Shown here one piece after another: positions 43,985-51,907 of a DNA stretch of 64,000 nucleotides. A model generated the notes under the pieces. The model saw only the letters and a program-made list of their open reading frames with translations, did not search any database and was not told the DNA's origin. The stretch is taken from NCBI RefSeq assembly GCF_019038595.1, contig NZ_JAHOPF010000001.1, positions 310,001-374,000 on the forward strand. Reading direction: 5' to 3'. The position numbers were made by a program, and so were the translations under genes. Numbering within the stretch: position 1 is the first letter of the stretch; each line of letters opens with the position of its first letter. The stretch comes from Kaistella soli. Its GTDB lineage: Bacteria > Bacteroidota > Bacteroidia > Flavobacteriales > Weeksellaceae.

Positions 43985-44545
43985 TTATTTAAATAAATCT
44001 GTGATTGCGGCATTATCTTTTTTCAAAATTTCGAGTAAGTCTCTTTCCAGATATCCTGTCGAAGGACTTTCGATAATTCTACCAATTTCTTTGCCATACT
44101 TCTGAACAATAATTGTAGGCACTTTCTGGATATTGTAAACACTTTCCTCACCGCCTGGAGATTCTCTTTTGCGGTTTACTGCAATCAGCGTAAGTTTTTG
44201 ATCGGGAAAATTCACGGTTTCCAAAATTTTCATCAGACGCGGAACTTCCCGGTGACTGTCTTCGCACCACGTTCCCAAAACCACTGTAATCGCATAAGAA
44301 CTCAGTTTTTCTTTTTTCAGTTCAGCTACCGCCTTCTGATCGATGGCATATTCGTCATGTTCCTTTACATACCAGTCGCTGTAAGGAGATTGCAGAAGCT
44401 GATATTTTTTCTGGGTTCCGAGAAGCATCTTTCCGTCGCTGGTTGTTTCTACTTCACGGTTTAGGACTACTTTCTGTGCGTTACAGGACTGAAGGGTCAT
44501 CAAAAAAACTGTGGCAACCAATATCGTTTGGGTAAATTTTTTCAT
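43985..44545 (-). CDS. Thioredoxin-fold lipoprotein with WCxxS motif
   Basis: This is a 186-residue predicted lipoprotein: the signal peptide ends in LQSC with the acylated cysteine at residue 21. The thioredoxin fold is shown by TVVLGTWCEDSHREVPRLMKIL and the cis-proline KVPTIIV. The active site at 93-97 is WCEDS, so only one of the two usual cysteines (C94) is present. A monothiol form could act in isomerisation, or bind thiols, rather than as a dithiol reductase. The gene is directly upstream of the DUF4230 gene and probably co-transcribed. Confidence 0.8.
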   Translation of the reverse strand: MKKFTQTILVATVFLMTLQSCNAQKVVLNREVETTSDGKMLLGTQKKYQLLQSPYSDWYVKEHDEYAIDQKAVAELKKEKLSSYAITVVLGTWCEDSHREVPRLMKILETVNFPDQKLTLIAVNRKRESPGGEESVYNIQKVPTIIVQKYGKEIGRIIESPSTGYLERDLLEILKKDNAAITDLFK

Positions 44546-44585
44546 CTTAATTAAATATAGATTAAAGTATTGGGATAAGATAGGT

Positions 44586-45053
44586 TTAAACCTCTAAAAT
44601 AGATTTTAAATCCGCTGGAGAATAATATTTGTTTTTGAGAACTTTGTAATCAGATTTTCGGTGAACATTGATTTTGTTTCCTGAAATTTCTGAAAATGCA
44701 TCTTCTCCTTTTTCCTGATAAAAAGCAATAGTTTCATCAGCTTCTTCCTGATTTGCACACGCTTTTGACATGTTGGAACGCTGAACTTCATTAAATAATT
44801 CTACAAATTTCTCACCCAAACCGAACTCTAAAACAGCGCCGCTCAAAACATACTGCAAATCGCATAAAGCATCCGCGATTTCTACAATATTATTGTCTGC
44901 AATGGCTTCTTTCAGCTCATTCAGTTCTTCCTGAAGCAGGGAAACTCTGAGTTCGCATCTTTCTTTGGAAGGAATTTGCGGAGTGTCCAATATAGGAGCG
45001 TTAAAAGTTTTGTGAAATTCTGCAACCTGATTCAGTGAATCTATTTTATCCAT
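44586..45053 (-). CDS. MazG-like / phosphoribosyl-ATP pyrophosphohydrolase-like protein
   Basis: This is a 155-residue all-alpha NTP pyrophosphohydrolase. The metal-binding helices show the family pattern: RVSLLQEELNELKEAI (ExxE) followed by EIADALCDLQYVL (ExxD). The start, FHKTFNAPILDTPQIP, is like that of bacterial and phage PRA-PH-like proteins annotated as nucleoside triphosphate pyrophosphohydrolase. A C-terminal extension of about 40 residues follows. It probably hydrolyses non-canonical nucleotides, but the substrate is not readable. It is not in a his operon. Confidence 0.82.
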   Translation of the reverse strand: MDKIDSLNQVAEFHKTFNAPILDTPQIPSKERCELRVSLLQEELNELKEAIADNNIVEIADALCDLQYVLSGAVLEFGLGEKFVELFNEVQRSNMSKACANQEEADETIAFYQEKGEDAFSEISGNKINVHRKSDYKVLKNKYYSPADLKSILEV

Positions 45054-45152
45054 TAATTTTTAATTTGAACAAATATAGAAAATCAAAACAGATTTGAAAA
45101 CTAAAGGCGTTTCGAAAATACTTAAAAGAAATAGAAAATTCCGGAATATTAT

Positions 45153-45183
45153 AGAAAAAAAACACCGAATGGTTCGGTGTTTT
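45153..45183 (-). terminator. Terminator after the acyl-CoA dehydrogenase gene
   Basis: On the minus strand AAACACCGAA pairs with TTCGGTGTTT around a 3-nt loop, followed by a run of eight Ts. Confidence 0.9.
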
Positions 45184-45205
45184 AAATTGTTGAATTCAAT
45201 TAATT

Positions 45206-46345
45206 TTATTTAGAGATCAGCCTTCCGATCACCAGTTTCTGTATTTCTGAAGTTCCTTCTCCAATGGTACACAGTTTAGAATCCCGGTAATATTTTTCTG
45301 CCGGAAAATCTTTCGTATAACCGTAGCCGCCAAAAATCTGTACGCCGTTATTGGCAATTCTGACACATGCTTCAGACGCAAAAAGTTTTGCCATTGCTCC
45401 TTCTTTGGTCATTGGTTTTTTAGCGTTTTTCAAAGTGGAAGCGCGTTGGATCAATAATTCTGCAGCATCAATTTCCGTTGCCATATCGGCAAGCATGAAA
45501 TTAATTGCCTGAAATTCGTTAATGGCTTTTCCAAACTGTTTTCTTTCCAATGAATATTTCAAAGCGGCCTTGTAAGCGCCTCTCGCGATTCCTAAACTTA
45601 GAGCAGCGATAGAAATTCTTCCGCCGTCCAGAATTTTCATCGCCTGTTTAAAGCCTGATCCCACTTCGCCCAAACGGTGAGAATCCGGAACTTTTACGTT
45701 GTCGAAAATTAATTCAGCAGTTTCCGAAGCTCTCATTCCAAGCTTGTTTTCTTTTTTACCGGAAGAGAATCCGGGCATTCCTTTTTCCAGAACAAATGCT
45801 GTGGAATTATTTTTAGCTCCAATTTCTCCCGTTCTGGTCATTACAACGGCAATATCTCCGGAAATTGCGTGAGTGATAAAGTTTTTCGCTCCGTTCAGAA
45901 TCCATCCGTCGCCATCTTTTACGGCAGTGGTGCTCATTCCTCCTGAATCTGAACCTGTGTTGTGCTCGGTCAAGCCCCAAGCGCCGATTACCTGTCCCGA
46001 AGCAAGTTTTGGAAGCCATTTATGTCTTTGTTCTTCGTTTCCGAATTCATAAATATGATTGGTACAAAGCGAATTATGTGCAGCGAGTGAAAGACCGATT
46101 GAAGGGTCAACCTGGGAAATTTCATCCAGAATCGTTACATACTCATGATAACCTAAACCTGATCCGCCATATTCTTCAGGAATTACGATTCCCATAAAGC
46201 CCATTTCGCCCAACTGATGGAATAATTCAACCGGAAATATCTGGCTTTCGTCCCAGTCCATAATATGGGGACGGATATTTTTTTCTGCAAAATCTTTGGC
46301 AGTTTCTGCAATCATATTAATGTTGTCTAAAGTCTCACTGTTCAT
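45206..46345 (-). CDS. Acyl-CoA dehydrogenase
   Basis: This flavoenzyme performs the first step of fatty-acid or branched-chain acyl-CoA oxidation. The domain order is helical, beta, helical, with GAWGLTEHNTGSDSGG and GWILNGAKNFITHA for FAD and substrate contact and the catalytic glutamate in CTIGEGTSEIQKLVIGR near the C terminus. I start at ATG 46345 (379 residues). The longer frame begins upstream of a -7 element TATCTTTG (complement of 46362-46369) and cannot be in the transcript. Chain-length preference cannot be told. The electron-transfer flavoprotein genes are not nearby. Confidence 0.93.
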   Translation of the reverse strand: MNSETLDNINMIAETAKDFAEKNIRPHIMDWDESQIFPVELFHQLGEMGFMGIVIPEEYGGSGLGYHEYVTILDEISQVDPSIGLSLAAHNSLCTNHIYEFGNEEQRHKWLPKLASGQVIGAWGLTEHNTGSDSGGMSTTAVKDGDGWILNGAKNFITHAISGDIAVVMTRTGEIGAKNNSTAFVLEKGMPGFSSGKKENKLGMRASETAELIFDNVKVPDSHRLGEVGSGFKQAMKILDGGRISIAALSLGIARGAYKAALKYSLERKQFGKAINEFQAINFMLADMATEIDAAELLIQRASTLKNAKKPMTKEGAMAKLFASEACVRIANNGVQIFGGYGYTKDFPAEKYYRDSKLCTIGEGTSEIQKLVIGRLISK

Positions 46346-46361
46346 ATATATTATTTGTTTC

Positions 46362-46369
46362 CAAAGATA
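46362..46369 (-). promoter_or_regulatory. -7 element of the acyl-CoA dehydrogenase gene
   Basis: The minus strand reads TATCTTTG (TAnnTTTG), 16 nt before the chosen ATG; it rules out the upstream alternative start. Confidence 0.55.
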
Positions 46370-46523
46370 ATTAAAATGGTGATGCATGAAAATATTTTCT
46401 TATTAAAAATGTTAATTAACCGATGCCGTGTTAAAGAAATCGCTGTGTTAGAATCAAAAATTAATTTTATTTTCATTTTCGGCGTCAGTTTATTGTTTAA
46501 TTTAGCAATCCAAAAATTTAGCA

Positions 46524-48401
46524 ATGAAGAGAATTTTATTTTTGTCTTTTTTAATTCCTTTTGTAGGATTTTCTCAAGCTCCGGCAGGATATTACAACGG
46601 AACTTCCGCACTTACAGGTTATGCTCTGAAATCAAAACTTCATGATATTATTTCTGAAAAAAACATCAACTGGCATTACGGAGATTTAACGGCGTTTTAC
46701 AACCAAACGGATTTGGACAGATATTACGACCATGATGCAAGTAACAATACTATTCTGTTAGATATTTATTCCGAAATTCCTGCGGGACCGGATGCTTATG
46801 AATATACCACAGCAAACCTAATAGGTTCGGCTGCGACTGAAGGACTCGGTTGGAACAGAGAGCACATGATGCCGCAAAGCAGTTTCAACAGTAATTATCC
46901 GATGTATTCTGATCTGTTTTACGTGGTTCCCACTGATGCGAGAATCAATCAGCTGAGAAGTAATTACCCTTATGGAATGGTGAAAACCACAACGACACCA
47001 TTTTATACTTTTACCAACGGATCCAGAATTAACAGCAATGCTACGGCAGGATCCGGGTATACAGGAAGGGTTTATGAACCCATCGATGAATTTAAAGGGG
47101 ATGTTGCACGAAGTCTTCTTTATTTTGCAGTGAGATATGAAGGAAAGCTGAACTCTTTTAATTTCTACAACGGTACTTCGGCTGCCAATGATACAAGTCC
47201 TTTGGACGGTACAGAGGAAAAGGCTTTTGAAAACTGGTATGTGGCAATGCTGCTGCAGTGGCATAACCAGGATCCGGTTTCACAAAGAGAAATTGACCGA
47301 AACAACGCGGTGTATGCGATCCAGAAAAACAGAAATCCTTTCATCGATCATCCGGAATGGGTGAATGCAATCTGGTCTCAAACTCCTGATGTAATGGCTC
47401 CGCAGGCTCCGTCAAATTTGAGCGTGCAGCAGAACAGTGCTTATTTTGTGACTTTAAACTGGTCTCCTTCCCCTGATGCTGACGTAATCGGGTATAAAAT
47501 TTATCAGAATGGTATCTTAATCGACAATACCAAAAATACAACTATCAGTATCGATCACTTAATGCCAGCTACACCTTATAATTTTACTGTAAGAGCTTAT
47601 GACAATGGTTATCTGGAATCTCCGGAGAGTAATCTGGTCTCCACAACAACATTAGCTTCCGACATTTACGCAAAAGATTTGCTTATTACGAAATATCTGG
47701 AAGGTACTTCCAATAACAAAGCAATCGAAATTACCAATAAAACAGGACATCCGGTGAACCTGAATAAGTATAGGCTCAGCATACAGTTTTACAGCGGTAC
47801 AAACTATTATTTCCCGGCACCTTATGAACTGGAAGGTATCGTACAGAATAATGCAACCTTTGTGGTTCTGAATCCCAATGCTAATTTTTCATGCATCAAT
47901 AATGATCAGGCCCGATTTGTAACAGCAGCTCCGCAACTTACATTTTCCGGAAGTCAGTATGTAGAATTGCGTTACGCCTCTGCTACCGTTGATGCTGTGG
48001 GGATTAAAAATGCAGGTAATACGGCAGTTTTAGGAGATGTTTCGCTTTACAGGTTAAGTTCTGTGAACCAGCCATCCACTGCTTTTAGCCTTTCCGAATG
48101 GGAAAGTTACCCGACTGATTATTGCGAAAATCTTGGAGTCTTGGCAACATCTGATGTCAATAATTATTCGGAAAGTGGCTGGTCAGTTTATCCTAATCCG
48201 GTGGTTGGAAATGACCTGTATATAAAAGGAAAACAGCTTGAAAAAGTTCAGAAAGTTTCTGTTTTTGATGTTTCCGGTAAATTAATTAAACAGGAATCCA
48301 TGCCTTTTAAAAACAAAAATTCTGTTAACGTTCAAAATCTGAAACAGGGAATTTACATTTTGAAACTCGACGATCAGTCTGTGAAGTTTATCAAAAAATA
48401 A
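46524..48401 (+). CDS. Secreted endonuclease I family nuclease with T9SS sorting domain
   Basis: This is a 625-residue extracellular nuclease. A signal peptide ends at FSQ (about residue 18). The endonuclease I (EndA/NucM) domain covers about 20-265, with the beta-beta-alpha-metal signature GWNREHMMPQSSF and DLFYVVPTDARINQLRSNYPYG. A fibronectin type III domain (about 290-375), a lamin-tail-like beta domain (about 380-515; LLITKYLEGTSNNKAIEITN) and a T9SS domain (from VYPNP, ending LKFIKK... VKFIKK) follow. It degrades DNA or RNA outside the cell, probably for nutrition. The lamin-tail domain is common in such secreted nucleases. Confidence 0.92.
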   Translation: MKRILFLSFLIPFVGFSQAPAGYYNGTSALTGYALKSKLHDIISEKNINWHYGDLTAFYNQTDLDRYYDHDASNNTILLDIYSEIPAGPDAYEYTTANLIGSAATEGLGWNREHMMPQSSFNSNYPMYSDLFYVVPTDARINQLRSNYPYGMVKTTTTPFYTFTNGSRINSNATAGSGYTGRVYEPIDEFKGDVARSLLYFAVRYEGKLNSFNFYNGTSAANDTSPLDGTEEKAFENWYVAMLLQWHNQDPVSQREIDRNNAVYAIQKNRNPFIDHPEWVNAIWSQTPDVMAPQAPSNLSVQQNSAYFVTLNWSPSPDADVIGYKIYQNGILIDNTKNTTISIDHLMPATPYNFTVRAYDNGYLESPESNLVSTTTLASDIYAKDLLITKYLEGTSNNKAIEITNKTGHPVNLNKYRLSIQFYSGTNYYFPAPYELEGIVQNNATFVVLNPNANFSCINNDQARFVTAAPQLTFSGSQYVELRYASATVDAVGIKNAGNTAVLGDVSLYRLSSVNQPSTAFSLSEWESYPTDYCENLGVLATSDVNNYSESGWSVYPNPVVGNDLYIKGKQLEKVQKVSVFDVSGKLIKQESMPFKNKNSVNVQNLKQGIYILKLDDQSVKFIKK

Positions 48402-48420
48402 ATCTTTCGAATTGCATTTA

Positions 48421-48456
48421 AAATCTCCCCAAACTTATTTTTGAGGAGATTTTTTT
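48421..48456. terminator. Terminator between the endonuclease and helix-hairpin-helix genes
   Basis: AAATCTCC-C-CAA pairs with TTG-A-GGAGATTT, followed by a T run on the plus strand. A weaker A/T flank may allow use from the other side. Confidence 0.85.
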
Positions 48457-48478
48457 GATTTAAGAATACGTCTGAAAA

Positions 48479-49873
48479 CTATTTCAAATACAATTTCATT
48501 CGTGCTTCATATTCGGGTTTTACTTTAATGAATTTCCAGATTTTCTTTTCATCGGGATAGGAAATTCGGTAATAAATAATTTTGTCAGCGGAGTACTTAA
48601 AGTATGGATGATTTTTCAGCCATTCTTCAGGAGCGTCAACCAAAGTGTATTTAGCTACTTTCGAATCATCAAGTTTAGCCGTAATCACAAGTTCCTGAGC
48701 TAATTCCTTATCAATGTCGTAAGTGTCCACAATCTGCTGTTTGCTGACGAAACCTCCAAGTTTTTTTCGGTAACCCAGCATCATTCCTGCACTTTTTTCA
48801 TCAAAGCCGAATTCCAAAAGCTGTTTGTAAGTGATTTGGTTTAAATCAATTTTAGAAAAATCGGTTTTGATTTCCGTAGTATTTTCGTTTTTCGAAACTG
48901 AAGAATAGGAGGAAGTAATTTTGGGTTGAGAATTTGCCTTGAAGTTCTCCGGATTTAAAACAATAAAAGGTTTCATTTCCTCAAATTTTTCTTCAGAAAT
49001 CACAAAGCATCTTTCAATATCTTCCAATGTTTTAAAACTTCCCTTCAGATTCCGGTCCCGGTAATTGATAATGACCTGTGCCTGTTTTTCAGAAAACCCA
49101 AATTTTTTCCAGCCTTCCAAATCTGTGCTGTTCGGATCAAAATTCTGGTAATTTATTTTCGCTTTTTCCGGTGCATTTGTTCTGAAATTGGTTTTTCCTG
49201 AAAAATTTTCGGGAGTTTTTTGTGGAAGCAAAAGGTAAGGCTCCATTTTCCGGTAATTTTCTTCGCTGATGATAAAACAGTCTTTGAATTTTTCTTTGCT
49301 GACGAAACTTCCGCCAAGATAATTTTTATATTTCAGAATTGAATTTGCCTGATTTTCGGTAAAACCCATTTTCTCGAAATCTGCTGCGGTGAAATGATCC
49401 GGATTAAATTTCCCCGGAATTCTCAGTTCTTTTTTCTGATAACCTTTATAGTTGTTATATGCGACAAATCTTTTGCCGTTTGAGTTTACAGAGTAATTTG
49501 AAGATTTTTCCGGAAGTAAAATATAAGGTTCCAGCTCAGAAAACTTTACCTCGGAAATTGCATAACATTTTTTAAGCTGTTCTTTTGAACTGAATTCACC
49601 ACCTACAATATTTTTATATTTCAAAATGGTGGCAACCTGTCTTTCCGAGAATCCAAGGTTTTTCCATTCGTTCTCGCTTAAACTGTTCGGGTTGAATTCC
49701 TTCAGCGGGATTTTCTCTTCCGTTACATATTCAACATGACTTGCCGTTTCTGGCATGTCTGTATCTTCACTTTTTGCATTAAAATAGAAAAGACCGCATA
49801 AAAGAATTGCCCCTGAAGTTGCAAAACCGAAAAAATAATTTTTTGCGGCGGAAAATTGTATAGGTGATCGCAT
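48479..49873 (-). CDS. Membrane-anchored helix-hairpin-helix repeat protein (ComEA-like repeats)
   Basis: This is a 464-residue protein with a single N-terminal membrane helix (about residues 10-30) and then at least four helix-hairpin-helix repeats, at about 60-121, 156-217, 245-306 and 339-398, each of the form NPNSLSENEWKNLGFSERQA...ILKYKN.LGG.F.SKE.....Y.ISE.....L.PYI. A fifth, degenerate unit is at about 410-464. ComEA DNA receptors have two HhH motifs; here the number is doubled and the spacers are Asn- and Ser-rich. DNA binding outside the membrane is possible but unproven. ATG 49873 is chosen because the TTG of the longer frame lies in the -7 box TATGTTTG. Confidence 0.8.
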   Translation of the reverse strand: MRSPIQFSAAKNYFFGFATSGAILLCGLFYFNAKSEDTDMPETASHVEYVTEEKIPLKEFNPNSLSENEWKNLGFSERQVATILKYKNIVGGEFSSKEQLKKCYAISEVKFSELEPYILLPEKSSNYSVNSNGKRFVAYNNYKGYQKKELRIPGKFNPDHFTAADFEKMGFTENQANSILKYKNYLGGSFVSKEKFKDCFIISEENYRKMEPYLLLPQKTPENFSGKTNFRTNAPEKAKINYQNFDPNSTDLEGWKKFGFSEKQAQVIINYRDRNLKGSFKTLEDIERCFVISEEKFEEMKPFIVLNPENFKANSQPKITSSYSSVSKNENTTEIKTDFSKIDLNQITYKQLLEFGFDEKSAGMMLGYRKKLGGFVSKQQIVDTYDIDKELAQELVITAKLDDSKVAKYTLVDAPEEWLKNHPYFKYSADKIIYYRISYPDEKKIWKFIKVKPEYEARMKLYLK

Positions 49874-49888
49874 AGTTATTATTTTATG

Positions 49889-49896
49889 CAAACATA
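49889..49896 (-). promoter_or_regulatory. -7 element of the helix-hairpin-helix gene
   Basis: The minus strand reads TATGTTTG (TAnnTTTG), 15 nt before ATG 49873. Confidence 0.5.
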
Positions 49897-49918
49897 AAAT
49901 GAATAACCGATTTATTTT

Positions 49919-49986
49919 AAGGTGAAAAAACCTTTTTAATATGAGGAAAACACCCTTTTAGTAGGGTGAAAAACACCTTTTTTTAT
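49919..49986. repeat. Three imperfect tandem repeats, period 21-22 bp
   Basis: Units starting at 49921, 49943 and 49964 share the pattern GGTGAAAA-CACC-TTTT. The middle and third units create CACCCT...AGGGTG (49951-49968), a possible terminator stem for the MerR gene. The array is upstream of the helix-hairpin-helix promoter, so it could also be a regulator binding site. Confidence 0.5.
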
Positions 49987-50324
49987 TCAGGTTTGTCTAC
50001 CAGTGAGTCTTTAAGCTTCTGTAGTTCGGCTTTTACAAATTCCAGTCTGTCGATCATGGTAACGGTTTCCGAAATTTTTGAATTGGTCGTCAAAGCGATT
50101 CTTGCGCCATCCAAAGTGTACCCTTTTTCTTTTACAAGATGATAGATGATCTGTAGATTCTTGATATCCTGAGGAGTGAAATAGCGGTTTCCTTTTTTAT
50201 TTTTTTTAGGCTTGATGATAGGGAATTCCTGCTCCCAATATCTTATCAATGAAGCGTTTACATTGAAAGCTTTGGCTACTTCGCCAATTGAATAATAAAG
50301 TTTATCAGGTAAGTTGAGTTTCAT
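49983..50324 (-). CDS. MerR family transcriptional regulator
   Basis: This is a compact 113-residue regulator with the MerR winged HTH at the N terminus (YSIGEVAKAFNVNASLIRYWEQEFP, then NRYFTPQDIKNLQIIYHLV) and a short dimerisation helix (TMIDRLEFVKAELQKLKDSL). There is no effector domain and no cysteine, so metal sensing is unlikely. Such short MerR proteins are common in Bacteroidota and their ligands are unknown. The tandem repeats that begin at its 3' end and precede the next gene are candidate binding sites for it. Confidence 0.88.
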   Translation of the reverse strand: MKLNLPDKLYYSIGEVAKAFNVNASLIRYWEQEFPIIKPKKNKKGNRYFTPQDIKNLQIIYHLVKEKGYTLDGARIALTTNSKISETVTMIDRLEFVKAELQKLKDSLVDKPE

Positions 50325-50374
50325 AAGAAAAGGAAATGTCTCGTTGTAAAGTTAAAAATTTTCGCGATAGAATG

Positions 50375-51682
50375 TTAATACGCAACCTCCATTTTTACTT
50401 TTTTTCCTTTTAACTTTTCGTTTGCTAATTTTTTCAGTAAATCTTTTACTTTTTTACGGTCAACTGCAACATAGGACGTCGTGTCTTTTACTTCAATTAA
50501 GCCAATATCGCCTTTTTCAAGTTCTCCTTTTTTGATGAGATAACCAACAATATCTACTTTATTCACTTTGTCTTTTTTTCCGGCGCTGATGTAAACGGTC
50601 TGAAAAGGTGTTTTTCCCGGAACTCTGTTGCTTTCTGAAACGTTTTCTTCCGGCGTATTGTTTTTGATAAAAGGGAAGTTTTCATCCTCAGTTATTATTA
50701 AATAGGCAAAACCTTTCGCATTCATTCTTGCGGTTCGGCCGTTTCTGTGGATAAAAGCATCTTCTTTTGGCGGTAACTGATAATGAACAATCGATTCCAC
50801 TTCCGGAACATCCAATCCTCTCGATGCCAAATCGGTGGTAATTAAAATTCTTGCGGAGTCATTTCTGAATTTCAGCAGCGCGCGTTCTCTTTCGTCCTGT
50901 TCCATTCCGCCGTGGAAAGTTTCGCGGTCGATTCCTTTTTCTCTTAAAAGTTCTGAGATCCTGTCCACAGCGTCACGGTGATTGCAGAATATCAGTGTTC
51001 TCTTGTTTCCGATTTTGCAGATCAGGTGAAATAAGGTGTCTAATTTTTCTTCAGCAGTTGTCATCACTTTTCTCAGCTGAATATCAGGTTTGGAATCGTG
51101 AATTTTGAGGAAATTAATTGTTTTTTCATTCTTTAATCCGACAAAATGGGGAATTTTATCCATCGCTGTGGCGGAAGTAAGGATTCGTTGAGTACAGTTT
51201 TCTAATTCCTCAATAATGAAATTCATGTCTTCTTCAAAGCCAAGTTCAAGTGCTTTGTCGAATTCGTCTAAAACCAAAGTTTTAATGGTGGATGGATCGA
51301 AATTATTATTCCTTAAATGGTAAGCAATTCGTCCCGGCGTTCCAATTAATAGCGCAGGCGCTTCTCTGAAATTATTGATTTCAATCTTTTTATCATGTCC
51401 GCCGTAGCAAATCGAGATTTTAAAATCGGTTCCCATAGCTTTAAAAACCTGCTCAATCTGCAAAGCAAGTTCCCGGGCCGGAACCAAAATCATGGCCTGA
51501 ATTCCGGACACATCACTGCGTAGATTTCTAAGCACCGGAAAGAGAAAGGCCAATGTTTTCCCAGATCCAGTGGGAGATAAGAGGATAATGTCGTTTTCGT
51601 TTTCAGTTGAGGTATAGGTAGATTTCTGCATTTGATTCATATCCTGAATCTGCAGTTTTTGATAGATTGATTCTAAATTCAT
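50375..51682 (-). CDS. DEAD/DEAH-box RNA helicase, DbpA-like
   Basis: This is an ATP-dependent RNA helicase of about 435 residues. RecA domain 1 has a Q-motif-like MNQMQKSTY, Walker A SPTGSGKT, PARELALQ and GTPGR. Motif II is DEFD, not DEAD. SAT, then RecA domain 2 motifs (IFCNHRDAVD, TDLASRGLDVPEV, HRNGRTAR) follow. The C-terminal 75 residues look like the RNA-binding domain of DbpA (VDIVGYLIKKGELEKGDIG), suggesting a role in 23S rRNA or ribosome assembly. I start at ATG 51682. A -7 box TACCTTTG lies only 4 bases before it, so the transcript may be leaderless. Confidence 0.9.
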   Translation of the reverse strand: MNLESIYQKLQIQDMNQMQKSTYTSTENENDIILLSPTGSGKTLAFLFPVLRNLRSDVSGIQAMILVPARELALQIEQVFKAMGTDFKISICYGGHDKKIEINNFREAPALLIGTPGRIAYHLRNNNFDPSTIKTLVLDEFDKALELGFEEDMNFIIEELENCTQRILTSATAMDKIPHFVGLKNEKTINFLKIHDSKPDIQLRKVMTTAEEKLDTLFHLICKIGNKRTLIFCNHRDAVDRISELLREKGIDRETFHGGMEQDERERALLKFRNDSARILITTDLASRGLDVPEVESIVHYQLPPKEDAFIHRNGRTARMNAKGFAYLIITEDENFPFIKNNTPEENVSESNRVPGKTPFQTVYISAGKKDKVNKVDIVGYLIKKGELEKGDIGLIEVKDTTSYVAVDRKKVKDLLKKLANEKLKGKKVKMEVAY

Positions 51683-51686
51683 TTTG

Positions 51687-51694
51687 CAAAGGTA
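51687..51694 (-). promoter_or_regulatory. -7 element abutting the helicase start codon
   Basis: The minus strand reads TACCTTTG (TAnnTTTG) and is followed by CAAA and then ATG. Transcription would start at or within a few bases of the A of ATG. Confidence 0.45.
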
Positions 51695-51757
51695 AAAGAA
51701 TTGGGCTTTGCTAAAAAATGCAGACCTTAATATTATCAATTTTAGTAGCTGTAAGTA

Positions 51758-51787
51758 TTGTGATTATCAAATAATTTCTTAATTTTG
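51758..51787 (+). promoter_or_regulatory. rpsA promoter, TTG-N19-TAATTTTG
   Basis: TTG at 51758-51760 and TAATTTTG at 51780-51787 match both Bacteroidota promoter elements with normal spacing. Confidence 0.65.
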
Positions 51788-51791
51788 CACC

Positions 51792-51907
51792 ACTTTTTGT
51801 GGGAGCATTTGGCTGAGTTAAAATATTCAAAACTAACATCTTCCGTATTTTTCACGAACCACATTTAGCCAAGCAGTGAAAAAGAAGGAATACAAAATTT
51901 TTAGAAA
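51792..51907 (+). promoter_or_regulatory. Long rpsA leader with pairing arms (candidate autoregulatory leader)
   Basis: About 115 nt separate the promoter from the rpsA ATG. TTGGCT at 51809-51814 can pair with AGCCAA at 51867-51872, forming a long-range stem that closes a 52-nt loop. S1 often represses its own translation in bacteria. The structure is only suggestive. Confidence 0.4.
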
